Shown here in pieces: positions 1-5,781 of a stretch of 6,037 nt of DNA. A program made the translations under genes and the position numbers. Numbering within the stretch: the stretch's first letter is position 1; each line of letters starts with the position of its first letter. The stretch comes from Flavobacteriales bacterium. Its GTDB lineage: Bacteria; Bacteroidota; Bacteroidia; Flavobacteriales_F; PHOS-HE28. The stretch spans positions 1 through 6,037 of the forward strand of contig JAHEFL010000126.1 in NCBI GenBank assembly GCA_024640205.1, written 5' to 3'. Under the pieces are notes generated by a model that was not told where the DNA came from, searched no databases, and was given only the letters and a program-made list of their open reading frames with translations.

Positions 1-675
1 GACCACGATCTCACCCTCACAGAAAACAGTGTCCCCGGTGATCACCACCGGATCACACGGGTCATTCGCCAACTCGGTCGTGAAGTCATCGAACCAGATG
101 GTATACTGCGCTGCGCCTCCGCTCAGGACGGTGAACATGTGCGGGCCGGCGGTCATGGTCACGGTGACGCAATGTTGGGTCCAACCGGTACCTGCCGGCA
201 CGAGCACATTGGGGCCGACTTGTACACCATCCACACCCAGCTTGAAATGGGCGTTGGGCGTGTTCTGTCCTGGATCCCCTGGAACAGGCGGCCCGGAATA
301 CCACACACAAAGATCGATCTGTTCGCCTCCTGCAAAGACCTGGGCCGGGGTGGTCTGGATCTGGTCCGCACCGGCATAGAAGTACATGTAGCCAATGCCG
401 CTATGGGCGCCCAATGGGCTGGCGTAGTTCGTCGTGCCTACGACGCAGCCCAATGACGCTGGCGCCCACAAGGGATGGAATCCATCCTCGACACGCCCCG
501 CATCGTTCGCACAGGTGAAATTCGGAGCACAGGTGCAATTCGCTGCCACCCCTGCTTCAAAATCCCCGTTCAGGATCTGAGCTGTAGCTCCAAGTTGACA
601 GAGCACGCAGAAGACCAACGCGCACAGATAGCCCTGACAGGCTTGGTTTATGGATGGACCGAACAAGTTCACCAT
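1..675 (-). CDS. Secreted cysteine-rich adhesin-like protein, N-terminal 225 residues (cut by left edge)
   Basis: The reverse strand is open from an ATG at 675 to the window edge, 225 codons with no stop. Residues 1-33 form a signal peptide with hydrophobic core YLCALVFCVLCQLGA and a cleavage site near ATAQ. The mature protein starts ILNGDFEAG, a common opening of Bacteroidota surface proteins carrying a jelly-roll (carbohydrate-binding-like) domain. Residues 35-205 look like one beta-sandwich, rich in G, T, V and aromatics and ending in YTIWFDDF. From about residue 209, VVITGDTVFCEGEIVV resembles the start of an Ig-like/PKD-type repeat of the kind found in SprB-like and other type IX secreted proteins. 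The visible part has eight cysteines after the signal peptide (including CTCAPNFTC at 47-55), so disulphides are likely. The C-terminus, where a sorting domain would lie, is outside the window. A TTG at 702 is an in-frame alternative start, but the signal peptide fits the ATG. The exact ligand or function cannot be told. Confidence 0.8.
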   Translation of the reverse strand, partial: MVNLFGPSINQACQGYLCALVFCVLCQLGATAQILNGDFEAGVAANCTCAPNFTCANDAGRVEDGFHPLWAPASLGCVVGTTNYASPLGAHSGIGYMYFYAGADQIQTTPAQVFAGGEQIDLCVWYSGPPVPGDPGQNTPNAHFKLGVDGVQVGPNVLVPAGTGWTQHCVTVTMTAGPHMFTVLSGGAAQYTIWFDDFTTELANDPCDPVVITGDTVFCEGEIVV

Positions 676-725
676 GGAGCCATTGGAGGTGAGGCCGTAC
701 AACGTTGGAGCTACGCGCGGAGCGC

Positions 726-758
726 CTAAATTACAGGTAAGCCCACTAGCGCGGGCAA
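726..758 (-). promoter_or_regulatory. Possible promoter of the secreted adhesin-like gene
   Basis: On the minus strand TAATTTAG (726-733) matches the Bacteroidota -7 consensus TAnnTTTG except at one position. A TTG (756-758) lies 22 bases upstream, in the range expected for the -33 element. Transcription would begin about 40-45 bases before the ATG at 675. A 6-bp hairpin (minus strand, 741-756, GCCCGC with one G-U pair, loop GCTA) lies in the same 92-bp gap after the GDPD stop codon. It lacks a clean U-tract, so it is at most a weak terminator. The match is imperfect and the call is tentative. Confidence 0.3.
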
Positions 759-767
759 GGCGTGAAG

Positions 768-1571
768 CTACTGGAATAGGTCGGGCGCGTCCGTCTGCAA
801 TCGGTCCGGGCCTTTCCTCAAGGCGATGAAATGACTCCATCGGCCACCGGCACCGAACAGGGTGACTTCCAGACCAAGGTCCTGGGCCCTGCGCACCTGT
901 TCCTTGTTCGCCCGGTCATTGGATACCACGATACCTTGGAAATGGGAAGTGACGGCCCGCCAGATGGCCTCCTCCATATCCGTGGCATAGCGGTAAAGCG
1001 GGATGTATGGTTGTTCCGTCTGGAGCAGAAGCAGGAACGCATCCACCTGGCATTCCACGTTCAAATGGCCTTGAATCGATGGTATCCGGTTCAAGGCAAC
1101 GATCGCTCGTGCATAGGTTCTCAGGTAGGGCCACCAGTCACCTGCTGCGAACAGCTTGCAGTCCAGGGTAATGTCAATGTCCGGGCGCTTGCTTGCCAGT
1201 TCGCTCAGCAGGCTGTCCAGCCGCTCGATAGCGAAGGACTGGCCGCTTCGTGAGACCACATAGCAATTCCTCAATTCCTTCCAGGTCATGGAATTGATCG
1301 ATCCCTCGCAGGTGGTCAATTCGCTTAGATCCTGCGCGTGATAGGCCACCAACACACTGTCCGCGCTGAGTTGCACATCCAATTCGACCCCTTCCACACC
1401 GTAGCCCAAGGCCCGCTCCATGCTGGCCCGGCTGTTCATGGGTTCCTCCGCTTTCTGTCCCGCGCCGCCATGCCCTATGATCAGCGTGTTGGACGCATCC
1501 TGCGTGCCGCACCCGAACAGTACCAGGATCAGAAGCGATCGCAAATGCCAGGGTGTGAACTTCAGTTCCAT
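768..1571 (-). CDS. Glycerophosphodiester phosphodiesterase (GDPD) family lipoprotein with atypical active-site motif
   Basis: This is a 267-residue TIM-barrel phosphodiesterase homologue. GDPDs cleave glycerophosphodiesters to glycerol-3-phosphate and an alcohol. A lipoprotein signal peptide (residues 1-20) ends in the lipobox LFGC with Cys21, so the protein should be lipid-anchored in the envelope. Family landmarks in order are IIGHGGAG at 31-38 (His34), VELDVQLSADSV at 62-73 (Glu63, Asp65, Asp71), VAYH with His78, LTTCEG at 85-90, LDCK at 136-139 (Asp137/Lys139 in place of the usual ExK), SNDRANKEQV at 218-227, and LQTDAPD at 258-264, matching the closing TDxP motif. Two signature positions differ: HRG is HGG (Gly35), and the Asp after the second His is Ala79. 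Both histidines, Glu63 and Asp65 are kept, so activity remains possible. The ATG at 1571 is chosen; an in-frame GTG at 1589 would add six residues. The gene starts 24 bp after the M23 stop codon and is probably co-transcribed with it. Confidence 0.88.
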   Translation of the reverse strand: MELKFTPWHLRSLLILVLFGCGTQDASNTLIIGHGGAGQKAEEPMNSRASMERALGYGVEGVELDVQLSADSVLVAYHAQDLSELTTCEGSINSMTWKELRNCYVVSRSGQSFAIERLDSLLSELASKRPDIDITLDCKLFAAGDWWPYLRTYARAIVALNRIPSIQGHLNVECQVDAFLLLLQTEQPYIPLYRYATDMEEAIWRAVTSHFQGIVVSNDRANKEQVRRAQDLGLEVTLFGAGGRWSHFIALRKGPDRLQTDAPDLFQ

Positions 1572-1595
1572 TGCTCCGGGATACGGCACACGCGT

Positions 1596-3323
1596 TCAGC
1601 GTTCAAAATTCATTTTCCAGCTGGCTTTGTTGCCCCTGTCGTCCGTTACCTCCAACTTGAATTCCTTGGTGCCCGTGGTACTGGTATGCTTGTCGAACGT
1701 ATGGCTGAGTGCCTTGTTCTTCGGGTCGTATGCCATTAACACCCACTGATCGTTCATGGTCGCTTTCCAGTCGGCTATGCCGGACAGATCATCGGAGATC
1801 TTCAGGACAAAGCCCTTCCGGCCCCGCATGATACTGCGCAGATCGACATTGCTGATACTGGGTGGTATGCTGTCCACCATGACGGTATATGCCCCGAACG
1901 AACGAACGCGTGCGGATACCCATCCGTTCGCCCAGCTTCCACCTACAGCGGTCGGTCTGCCCTTGTCGTCCAGACCAACTATCAATGCCTTCAGCCGCGC
2001 ACTTTCAGGCAGATCCGGAACCGCAATGGCAAGGTCGCAGTGAAGATGGATCGGGATCATCGGGTCATGAAGGACATGTATCGGGGACCAGGCTTTGACC
2101 GGCGCCGGTCTTTTTGCATATCCGAAGTACGTGTCGTCATAGAGTGCAAGGGCTGGCATCGTAAAACGTACACCTTCCTCGAGGAGCACGTTCTCCGAAT
2201 CGTAACGGAACAGGCTTCCCTCCAATTCCCGGTCAGGCCATGATAACGTGCGTTCGAAGGTCGAACCTTGGAGGCGGAAGGTGAGTTCCGAGCGGTTCCC
2301 GTGCTTGTCCGTCACCACGAAGTGGACAAGGTGTTCACGCCCTGGTTCCACATTGATGCGACCTTGTGCAGGCTCCTTGCCGTAGATCTTCAAGGTATTG
2401 TTCGGCAGTTTGAAACACCGGTGGTATTCCATGCGTGACCCCTTGTACAAGCCATAGTCCATGTGTGCGTTGCAGTAGCGGTTCCGATCGAAATCCAGTT
2501 CCGTGAACCCGGTCGTGAACACGAGGACGCTGTCGACGAAGAGTTCGATGCTCCGGACCCCGAAGCGGCTGGAAGTGCCATCATAGCGGTCCAGGGTATG
2601 CAATGCCAGACCCACGGAGCCGTATGCCTCGGGCCGGACCCCAGGTTTCAATCCATAGCGTCCGCCCGCACCCTGGGTTGCGAAGCCTTTCGCATTGGGT
2701 GGATATGGTCCTGCACGACTCGTGTCGCTCAACGGATAGATACGGACCCCGATGATCTCGGGTGGCGTGCTGTCCTTCACCTTGATCCCCATGGACTCCG
2801 GATCCAATGCATGCTGGTCGGAGGTCCTTCGGATCTCGAAATGCAAGTGGGGGCCTGCACTACCACCTGAATTTCCGCTCAAGGCGAATACTTCGCCTTG
2901 GACCAAAGGCAAAGTTCCCTTTTCCGGATAAATGTCCAGGTTGAAGTCCTTGTTGCGGTACTGAGCGTCAAGCGCAGCTTCAGCGACCGCGCCCTTCAAC
3001 TGTTGGAGGTGGCCGTACACGGACGTGTGCCCGCTGGGGTGATCCACATACACAGCATGACCATAGCCCCACGGACTGATCTTGATCCGGGAGACCCAAC
3101 CCTCAGCTACGGCCCGCACCGGAACCCCTTCCTGTCCCTGTGTCCTGATATCCAGCCCGGAATGGAAATGGTCGCTCCGAGGCTCCATGAAATTTCCGGA
3201 TAGGTCCATGGGAATATCCATCGGCGTAATGAAACCAGCCACTGGAACAGTTCCTTGACCGACGAAATATATGGGCGTTAAAATACTGGTTATCAGAACT
3301 AAAGTGTATCTCAATTGAAGCAT
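1596..3323 (-). CDS. Secreted M23 family metallopeptidase with tandem Ig-like C-terminal domains
   Basis: This 575-residue exported protein is a predicted peptidoglycan endopeptidase of the LytM/M23 type. Residues 1-23 are a signal peptide (core YTLVLITSILTPIYF). The M23 domain occupies about 30-180. The zinc ligands are His54 and Asp58 (HSGLD) and His161 (second His of HLH); the catalytic histidines are His105 (VYGHL) and His159. The motif SGNSGGSAGPHLHFEIR (149-165) is canonical, so the enzyme should be active. M23 proteins of this class often end soon after the catalytic core, but here about 390 residues follow. Two segments there share start and end signatures: DSTPPEI (184-190) to VTDKHGN (337-343), and DSIPPSI (484-490) to VTDDRGN (559-565). 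This suggests two related beta-sandwich domains flanking a central region (about 350-480) that I cannot assign. There is no LysM or SH3 domain and no transmembrane segment beyond the signal. The gene is divergent from the coiled-coil/zapA/rny operon and leads the GDPD gene. A role in wall remodelling is inferred from the family. Confidence 0.9.
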   Translation of the reverse strand: MLQLRYTLVLITSILTPIYFVGQGTVPVAGFITPMDIPMDLSGNFMEPRSDHFHSGLDIRTQGQEGVPVRAVAEGWVSRIKISPWGYGHAVYVDHPSGHTSVYGHLQQLKGAVAEAALDAQYRNKDFNLDIYPEKGTLPLVQGEVFALSGNSGGSAGPHLHFEIRRTSDQHALDPESMGIKVKDSTPPEIIGVRIYPLSDTSRAGPYPPNAKGFATQGAGGRYGLKPGVRPEAYGSVGLALHTLDRYDGTSSRFGVRSIELFVDSVLVFTTGFTELDFDRNRYCNAHMDYGLYKGSRMEYHRCFKLPNNTLKIYGKEPAQGRINVEPGREHLVHFVVTDKHGNRSELTFRLQGSTFERTLSWPDRELEGSLFRYDSENVLLEEGVRFTMPALALYDDTYFGYAKRPAPVKAWSPIHVLHDPMIPIHLHCDLAIAVPDLPESARLKALIVGLDDKGRPTAVGGSWANGWVSARVRSFGAYTVMVDSIPPSISNVDLRSIMRGRKGFVLKISDDLSGIADWKATMNDQWVLMAYDPKNKALSHTFDKHTSTTGTKEFKLEVTDDRGNKASWKMNFER

Positions 3324-3336
3324 GCGTTCGACTTGT

Positions 3337-3367
3337 CAATATAGGTGGGACCAAGTGGAGGTCCCAA
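3337..3367 (-). promoter_or_regulatory. Candidate promoter of the M23 gene
   Basis: On the minus strand TATATTG (3337-3343) resembles the Bacteroidota -7 box. TTG (3365-3367) is 21 bases upstream, as expected for the -33 element. Transcription would start roughly 15 bases before the ATG at 3323. The -7 match is imperfect. The spacer between the two elements is filled by a 7-bp inverted repeat, listed separately. Confidence 0.35.
3346..3366. repeat. Perfect 7-bp inverted repeat in the M23 promoter spacer (operator-like)
   Basis: TGGGACC (3346-3352) and GGTCCCA (3360-3366) are perfect reverse complements separated by seven bases (AAGTGGA). The dyad spans the gap between the proposed -33 and -7 elements of the M23 promoter, the usual place for a dimeric repressor site. 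As RNA it could also fold into a short hairpin, but neither strand has a following U-tract, so it is not an intrinsic terminator. Confidence 0.45.
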
Positions 3368-3393
3368 GGCTGCAAGCTACCAGCGCAACGGGC

Positions 3394-3433
3394 GTGATCA
3401 CCCAGCGTGCCTTCCGGTAGCATCAACACGCTG
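3394..3433. repeat. Further inverted repeats in the divergent spacer
   Basis: GTGATCAC (3394-3401) is a perfect 8-bp palindrome. Just beside it CAGCGTG (3403-3409) and CACGCTG (3427-3433) are perfect 7-bp inverted repeats with a 17-base loop. Together with the 3346-3366 dyad they give the 190-bp spacer unusual symmetry. Protein binding sites or a small structured RNA are both possible; I see no promoter that would clearly make such an RNA. Confidence 0.35.
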
Positions 3434-3472
3434 AAGTTCAAACAAATCGCATGCGGAGATGGGGTTCGCCGC

Positions 3473-3480
3473 TATCTTTG
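3473..3480 (+). promoter_or_regulatory. Promoter -7 box (TATCTTTG) of the coiled-coil/zapA/rny operon
   Basis: TATCTTTG matches the Bacteroidota -7 consensus TAnnTTTG at every defined base. No clear TTTG is seen at the -33 position. Transcription should begin a few bases downstream (about 3484-3490), leaving a 5' leader of about 25-30 bases to the ATG at 3514. The box lies inside the longer open frame that begins at ATG 3451, so that upstream ATG could not be on this transcript. Confidence 0.65.
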
Positions 3481-3513
3481 GCAACGGACCATGTTCGATC
3501 ATTCGTCCAGCAA

Positions 3514-3801
3514 ATGAACACGTTGACCCAGCGACTTCGCGCGTTACAGGAACAGGTTTCCCGGCTCGTCCGGGAATACAAGGCACTTCAGAAGAAAGCG
3601 GCCGATCTGGGTACCAGCGCGCACGACCTGCAGCGGTCGGTGGAAGTGCTGAAGGCACGTGTTTCAGAGTTGGAACGGGAGAACGAGGTCCTCCGTGAAG
3701 CAAGATCCACTGATCGTGGATCCGCCGTATCGGGAACGAAGGAACAGATCGATGAATTGGTAAACGAGATCGATCGCTGTCTGGCATTGATCAATGCATG
3801 A
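3514..3801 (+). CDS. Small coiled-coil protein upstream of ZapA (possible division-associated partner)
   Basis: This 95-residue cytoplasmic protein has no signal peptide or membrane segment. Residues 3-63 are a continuous heptad-rich coiled coil (for example LTQRLRALQEQVSRLVREY, then VLKARVSELERENEVL). A polar linker at 64-75 is followed by a short helix KEQIDELVNEIDRCLALINA at the C-terminus; from memory, similar small proteins upstream of zapA in Bacteroidota end in a related motif. The start at 3514 is chosen because the -7 promoter box at 3473-3480 lies downstream of the alternative ATG at 3451, and because the extra 21 residues do not continue the coiled coil. Its stop codon overlaps the zapA start (ATGA), so translation is probably coupled. 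Length and coiled-coil character recall ZapB, which bridges ZapA in Enterobacteria, but I see no sequence basis for calling it ZapB. A role with ZapA is inferred from position. Confidence 0.82.
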   Translation: MNTLTQRLRALQEQVSRLVREYKALQKKAADLGTSAHDLQRSVEVLKARVSELERENEVLREARSTDRGSAVSGTKEQIDELVNEIDRCLALINA

Positions 3802-4103
3802 TGAGCGACGAGGGGAGAACCATGGAGGAACGATCGATCAGGATAGAACTCGCAGGCCGGGCATATCCGCTTACCATACAGGTGGCGGAGGAGGAAGTTG
3901 TGCAGCGTGCCGTGGAAGAGATCAATGAGAGCATCGCCCGCTTGAAGGCCAGCTATCCGCTGACCGACAGGCAGGACCTGTTGGCGATGGCATCCTTGGA
4001 AGTGACCGTTCGCGCACTGAATACCAGTACGGAACGCAAGGAAGCTGAAGCCGGTGAGGCGTTGGACGCCATCGAACGACTGCTCTCCGATCTGCGGTTC
4101 TGA
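3798..4103 (+). CDS. zapA: Cell division protein ZapA
   Basis: This is a predicted FtsZ-associated protein of 101 residues; ZapA family members bind FtsZ and promote bundling of its filaments at the division site. The N-terminal globular part contains RSIRIELAGRAYPLTI (12-27), the family's beta-hairpin signature. It is followed by EEEVVQRAVEEINESIARLK (31-50) and the conserved DRQDLLAMASLEVT (57-70). Residues 71-100 form the C-terminal helix used for dimer coiled coils. Start choice is uncertain: ATG 3798 overlaps the upstream stop as ATGA, ATG 3801 is adjacent, and ATG 3822 (giving a 93-residue protein beginning MEERSIRIEL) has a purine-rich AGGGGAG at 3811-3817 at good spacing. All give a normal ZapA length. 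The gene is in one operon with the coiled-coil gene before it and rny after it. Confidence 0.9.
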   Translation: MMSDEGRTMEERSIRIELAGRAYPLTIQVAEEEVVQRAVEEINESIARLKASYPLTDRQDLLAMASLEVTVRALNTSTERKEAEAGEALDAIERLLSDLRF

Positions 4104-4147
4104 TCCCCTTGGTTCCCGTGGCAGGGGTTTGTCGCGGAGGCCGGACA

Positions 4148-4170
4148 TGGTCCACTAAAACAGTGGATCA
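4148..4170 (+). promoter_or_regulatory. Hairpin abutting the rny start codon
   Basis: TGGTCCACT (4148-4156) pairs with AGTGGATCA (4162-4170) as a 9-bp stem with one G-U pair and a five-base loop (AAAAC). The last paired base is directly next to the ATG at 4171, so the ribosome-binding region is inside the stem. A short competing hairpin (GGAC 4143-4146 with GTCC 4150-4153) would exclude it. At the start of the same gap, CCCCT (4105-4109) can pair with AGGGG (4123-4127) before a TTTGTC. This suggests translational control of rny or processing between zapA and rny; function is inferred from structure only. Confidence 0.45.
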
Positions 4171-5721
4171 ATGGAGGAATTGAACAGCATAAGTATCGTG
4201 ATAGGCCTGTTGATCGGCTTGGTCGCAGGTGGCGCAATCGTTTTCGTTGCGCTGAACAGCGTGATGCGCAAACGGCGTGACGGCATTCTGAAGGAAGCCG
4301 AGGCCGAAGGCGAAGCCCTTAAAAAGGACAAGATCTTGCAGGCCAAGGAGAAATTCCTTCAGTTGAAGGAACAACACGAAAAGGAGGTGCGTGAGCGGGA
4401 GCGGAACGTTCAGCAGTCGCAGGAAAAGGCGAAGCAGCGCGAATCGAACCTGAGCAGGCAGCAACAGGACGTGGCGAACAAGGAAAAGCAACTGGATCGC
4501 CTGAAGGAGGACCTGGAACAGAAATTCCAAGGCCTGGAACGCCGTAAGGAGGAAACGGAAAAGCTCCACGCCAAGCAGGTCGATCTATTGGAGAACATGA
4601 GTGGCTTAAGTGCTGATGAAGCACGCAAGCACCTTGTGGAGAGCCTGAAGGATGAGGCGCGTACGGCTGCCATGTCCCACATCAAGGAATCACAGGAGGA
4701 AGCCAAGCTAACGGCCAACAAGGAGGCCAAGCGCATTGTGATCCAGACCATCCAGCGGGTGGCCACCGAACATGCCATTGAGAATTCCGTGAGCGTGTTC
4801 CATATCGACAATGACGACGTCAAAGGGCGCATCATCGGACGGGAAGGAAGGAACATCCGGACCCTGGAAGAGGCGACAGGCGTGGAGATCGTGGTGGATG
4901 ACACACCCGGGGCCATCATCCTCAGCTGTTTCGATGCCGTTCGAAGGGAAGTGGCGCGTCTTGCACTGCACCAATTGGTGAAAGATGGCAGGATCCACCC
5001 AGCACGGATCGAGGAGGTGGTATCGAAGACCAAGAAACATCTCGAAGAAGAGATCATGGAGGTGGGGAAGCGGACCTGCATCGATCTGGGGATACATGGC
5101 TTGCACAACGAACTCATACGGATGGTCGGTAGAATGAAATACCGGAGCTCCTATGGACAGAACCTTTTGCAGCATAGCCGCGAAGTGGCCAATCTGAGTG
5201 CCATCATGGCGGCGGAGCTTGGATTGAACACCAAGGCGGCCAAACGTGCAGGACTTCTGCACGATATCGGGAAAGTGCCGGATGAGGATCCCGAGTTGCC
5301 CCACGCCATCCTGGGGATGAAACTGGCGGAGAAGTATGGCGAGAAGGCAGACGTATGCAATGCCATTGGTGCGCACCACGATGAGATCGAGATGACCACG
5401 CTTCTTTCCCCGGTGGTACAGGCCTGCGATGCCATTAGCGGTGCCCGCCCCGGTGCCCGCCGCGAGGCCGTGGAGGCTTATATCCAGCGCCTGAAGGACC
5501 TGGAAAGTGTGGCCATGAGCTATGGCGGCGTGACCAAGGCGTTCGCCATCCAGGCAGGACGTGAGCTTCGGGTGATGGTGGAAAGCGAGAAGATCACCGA
5601 TGCGCAGAGCGATGAGCTCAGCATGCAGATCGCCGATCGCATCATGAATGAAATGACCTACCCGGGCCAGGTGAAGATCACTGTGATCCGGGAGAAACGT
5701 TCGGTGGCCGTTGCGAAATGA
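4171..5721 (+). CDS. rny: Ribonuclease Y (RNase Y)
   Basis: This membrane-anchored endoribonuclease initiates mRNA decay in many bacteria. It has 516 residues, the usual length. Domains in order: an N-terminal transmembrane helix at about 6-28 ([19 protein letters not shown]); a long charged coiled coil at about 35-190; a KH RNA-binding domain at about 206-280 with the GxxG loop in [12 protein letters not shown] (219-230); and an HD domain at about 330-425 with metal-binding His335, His364-Asp365 (LLHDIGK, 362-368), His402/His403 (AHHDE) and Asp420. The C-terminal region to 516 includes [19 protein letters not shown] (452-470), typical of the family. All catalytic residues are present, so it should be active. 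An in-frame TAA at 4156-4158 rules out a longer start, and ATG 4171 directly precedes the membrane helix. No Shine-Dalgarno site is seen. It follows zapA after 67 bp with no convincing promoter between, so it is likely read from the operon promoter near 3473. Confidence 0.97.
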   Translation: MEELNSISIVIGLLIGLVAGGAIVFVALNSVMRKRRDGILKEAEAEGEALKKDKILQAKEKFLQLKEQHEKEVRERERNVQQSQEKAKQRESNLSRQQQDVANKEKQLDRLKEDLEQKFQGLERRKEETEKLHAKQVDLLENMSGLSADEARKHLVESLKDEARTAAMSHIKESQEEAKLTANKEAKRIVIQTIQRVATEHAIENSVSVFHIDNDDVKGRIIGREGRNIRTLEEATGVEIVVDDTPGAIILSCFDAVRREVARLALHQLVKDGRIHPARIEEVVSKTKKHLEEEIMEVGKRTCIDLGIHGLHNELIRMVGRMKYRSSYGQNLLQHSREVANLSAIMAAELGLNTKAAKRAGLLHDIGKVPDEDPELPHAILGMKLAEKYGEKADVCNAIGAHHDEIEMTTLLSPVVQACDAISGARPGARREAVEAYIQRLKDLESVAMSYGGVTKAFAIQAGRELRVMVESEKITDAQSDELSMQIADRIMNEMTYPGQVKITVIREKRSVAVAK

Positions 5722-5743
5722 TGACGGGATATTCGTTCTTGGG

Positions 5744-5773
5744 AGGGGCGGCATTGTGGCCGCCCTTTTCTTT
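5744..5773 (+). terminator. Intrinsic terminator after rny
   Basis: GGGCGGC (5746-5752) pairs perfectly with GCCGCCC (5759-5765) around a six-base loop (ATTGTG). The stem extends by a G-U and an A-U pair and runs into TTTTCTTT. It begins 22 bases after the rny stop codon and should end the coiled-coil/zapA/rny transcript. Confidence 0.88.
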
Positions 5774-5774
5774 G
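5767..5774 (+). promoter_or_regulatory. Possible -7 box overlapping the terminator U-tract
   Basis: TTTCTTTG differs from TAnnTTTG at one defined base and lies eight bases before the GTG start of the next gene. Transcription from it would give an almost leaderless message. The best -33 candidate (TTG 5739-5741) is 25 bases upstream, longer than usual, so support is weak. Confidence 0.22.
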
Positions 5775-5781
5775 TGCTCGC

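Noticed and set aside
29..456. Two overlapping plus-strand frames of 116 and 105 codons
   Set aside because: They oppose an uninterrupted minus-strand frame with a clear signal peptide and beta-sandwich composition.
3243..3253. GGAACAGTTCC palindrome
   Set aside because: It lies inside the M23 coding sequence, is short, and is not near a promoter element; probably chance.
3588..4148. 186-codon minus-strand frame across the coiled-coil gene and zapA
   Set aside because: Its sequence has no recognisable domain, and both plus-strand genes beneath it are well supported.
4128..4163. Separate promoter for rny (TTTG at 4128-4131 with TAAAACAG at 4156-4163)
   Set aside because: The -7 element matches poorly and the spacing is about 24 bases; the region is better explained by the hairpin.
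4104..4170. A 6S RNA gene between zapA and rny, as I recall near zapA in some bacteria
   Set aside because: The gap is only 67 bases and lacks the long bubbled rod of 6S RNA. The 190-bp divergent spacer was also checked and its ends do not pair.
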